NCBI GenBank assembly: GCA_023449275.1
Contig: JAEXJM010000002.1
Coordinates: forward strand, 1-7,337
Origin: Pseudomonadota bacterium
GTDB taxonomy: Bacteria; Pseudomonadota; Gammaproteobacteria; Burkholderiales; Burkholderiaceae_D
Direction: 5' to 3'
Length of the DNA: 7,337 nt
Positions 6,701 to 7,337 of this stretch are shown here, in pieces. The position numbers and the translations under genes were made by a program. How positions within the stretch are numbered: the stretch's first letter is position 1; every line of letters begins with the position of its first letter. The notes below the pieces were generated by a model. The model ran no database searches. It saw only the letters and a program-made list of their open reading frames with translations, and had not been told where the DNA came from.

Positions 6701-7337
6701 AGAAAAAGTCGGACAAGCCCGTTCCCTTGCGGTTCAATCTGAAAGTCAATCTGGGTGACAGGTTTTATCTGAAAGGCAAGGGGATCAATACCCGGCTGGC
6801 AGGTCAGATTCAGGCAGTATCCGCTCAGGATAACCGTTTGCGGGTTTTCGGGACGATCAATACGGTTGACGGCTCGTATAGTGCGTTTGGCCAGAAACTG
6901 ACCATCAAGCAAGGGCAGATTATGTTCTCCGGGCCGGTGGAAAACCCGACGCTGGATATTATGGCCGTACGTGAAGTACCGGATACGGATGATTCTGTCG
7001 AGGTGGGCGTGTCGGTCAAGGGAACGGCACAGGCACCAAGGGTCAAACTTGTCTCGACACCTGAAGTGTCCGATACGGAAAAACTGTCATGGCTGGTATT
7101 GGGATATGGTGGAGGTGAAAATGGCGATGGACAACAGCGTGCCGCAATTGCTGCGGCTGCCGCCGCCATTCTGAGTTCCGAACAGTCAGGCGGCCTTCCT
7201 TCGAAGATCGCCAGTACCATCGGGCTGGACGATATCGGCTTCTCTTCATCTCCCGATCTGGAAGAAACGGTTCTGACCTTGAGCAAACGGATATCGTCGC
7301 GTCTGTATCTCACTTATGAACAGGGGCTGACCGGTGC
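3712..7337 (+). CDS. tamB: TamB, inner-membrane-anchored periplasm-spanning component of TAM, 3' end outside the window
   Basis: TamB is anchored in the inner membrane and spans the periplasm to contact TamA; it belongs to the AsmA/Vps13-like group of bridge proteins with a long hydrophobic groove. The frame stays open for 1208 codons to the window edge. Residues 1-4 are MRRR, followed by one hydrophobic segment (about 5-23) serving as an uncleaved anchor. From about 30 to 900 the protein is a repetitive series of short alternating-polarity beta strands with few cysteines, as expected of a beta-taco fold. The C-terminal TamB domain (DUF490, PF04357) occupies about 900 onward: GTINTVDGSYSAFGQKL (from 1047) with GQIMFSGPVENPTLDIMAVR (1068-1087) is the conserved core, and DTEKLSWLVLG lies near 1121-1131. 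The glycine-rich then alanine-rich stretch after it (about 1132-1153) is common in this family. E. coli TamB has 1259 residues, so only the last few dozen residues and the stop appear to be missing. Confidence 0.95.
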   Translation, partial: MRRRLLLLIFIPFLLSGGLVWLVSQEWTLQWIVQKVVQAGGGDIEIQGVSGTLVNSFEIEKISYTSEERNIEMTDLRFAWRPLQLLQGHLDVGVISASKLAVDLKKSSDEPFKLPQSLAPPVSIMVSEARFDSVSVSGMGAGVELKDVHFTLTSDKDVWELKSLGFDSPFGDVVVNIDLETAQPFKIRGLLQFDNELVKATASLKLGGDLNNLYISGDLDGYDAKAKLEAVVTPFAPFVFQSIHLSARNIDPSRIESSWPQAQFNAEIHINAQEDKALKGAISVDNAKPGPFDMNYLPVHSVKTEIGGNVENILANNILLDMGRAGQFTGNGHFSAEKTELTLKTSRFDFHEIYSGIRSTHVAGKIVFVDEDRKQQFLVQLEEAKIRLRARVLKVADLITLEEILLKADQSEMRMSGKLDLKEPQDFDLKGKIDRFNFAAFGRFPQSDLNLDFGATGHLKQQPDIEVHYSFLPSRLFNQPLSGKGSFRIKDKEVRNADISMALGVNSIHASGNLGRVGDRLSWKLNAPDLAVFGKGYKGGIRGEGEISGILNSLRASMTLEGNDVLLMDQYGVRKMQAKIRFGMEPNDRIDANVRLDDAWIGAGKWVYIQGDVSGTLRSHVIELAAKNDSFDLTAKASGGVGRNNVWQGRLETLENRGKMAFSLDSSVPVTMGDGGFSLKNLVLRLPNGQLAVQTLVKRGSLIETSGSARGIPLAYLLALSPDSKNTVRSDLTLGADWSLKADRTLNGKIHIYRENGDVTLLGDSRIKLGLDTLDMQMLLSGNSVNLNAQIISDKAGTIQAKAMTRLTKQNGNWSVSGQSPLQLSVQADIPSIAWIGPLTGQPDMEFKGSLNMSVSANGTLGNPRLSGNLNGKDLAVTWLSMGVNLSRGELMAVLNGDQVQIQKGIIYGPEGSLQLTGGVQLKNGQIGTNLQFRTDRLLILSNVDRQLVITGQGQFSLDKDRLQLTGDWYVNRATIVLTDSNNVTYSKDVVVLGRPEKKSDKPVPLRFNLKVNLGDRFYLKGKGINTRLAGQIQAVSAQDNRLRVFGTINTVDGSYSAFGQKLTIKQGQIMFSGPVENPTLDIMAVREVPDTDDSVEVGVSVKGTAQAPRVKLVSTPEVSDTEKLSWLVLGYGGGENGDGQQRAAIAAAAAAILSSEQSGGLPSKIASTIGLDDIGFSSSPDLEETVLTLSKRISSRLYLTYEQGLTG

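Noticed and set aside
6271..6912. Minus-strand open frame of 213 codons inside tamB
   Set aside because: The plus strand here encodes conserved TamB C-terminal domain sequence; the antisense product has no family features.
7108..7170. Glycine-rich then alanine-rich stretch in TamB as a possible low-complexity insertion
   Set aside because: A similar Gly/Ala-rich segment after the LSWLVLG motif is usual in proteobacterial TamB proteins, so it is not an anomaly.
6825..7313. Minus-strand open frame of 162 codons opposite the tamB 3' region
   Set aside because: Serine/threonine/proline-rich translation typical of antisense frames; conserved TamB motifs lie on the other strand.

Overview
The window looks like chromosomal DNA of a Gram-negative proteobacterium. 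The clearest support is a tamA-tamB pair, which serves outer-membrane protein assembly. The moderate base composition (roughly half G+C by eye) and the protein style would fit a betaproteobacterium of the Burkholderiales, perhaps a moderate-GC lineage such as Oxalobacteraceae or Sutterellaceae. That placement is an impression, not a measurement.

There are four protein genes and both ends cut genes. Left (1-858, +): the C-terminal third of a xylulose-5-phosphate/fructose-6-phosphate phosphoketolase. It is followed by a symmetrical hairpin (885-920) that can terminate transcription from both sides, as suits the convergent arrangement with the next gene. Middle left (955-1686, -): a complete queC for the preQ0 step of 7-deazaguanine (queuosine) synthesis. 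Middle (1687-1900): a 214-base divergent intergenic region that must hold the start signals of queC and of the tam operon, though neither promoter is strong by eye. Right (1901-7337, +): tamA, with signal peptide, three POTRA domains and a 16-strand Omp85 barrel, overlapping by one base (TGATG) with tamB, an inner-membrane-anchored, periplasm-spanning protein. tamB stays open to the window edge and probably lacks only its last few dozen residues.

TamA and TamB act together as the translocation and assembly module linking the inner and outer membranes. queC and the phosphoketolase are unrelated metabolic neighbours. No RNA gene, mobile element, CRISPR array or attachment site was seen. I see no new system here. 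The part that most deserves a second look is the 5' end of tamA: no Shine-Dalgarno, a long two-part leader, and a terminator-like hairpin with a T8 run inside the first coding bases, next to an overlapping open frame.
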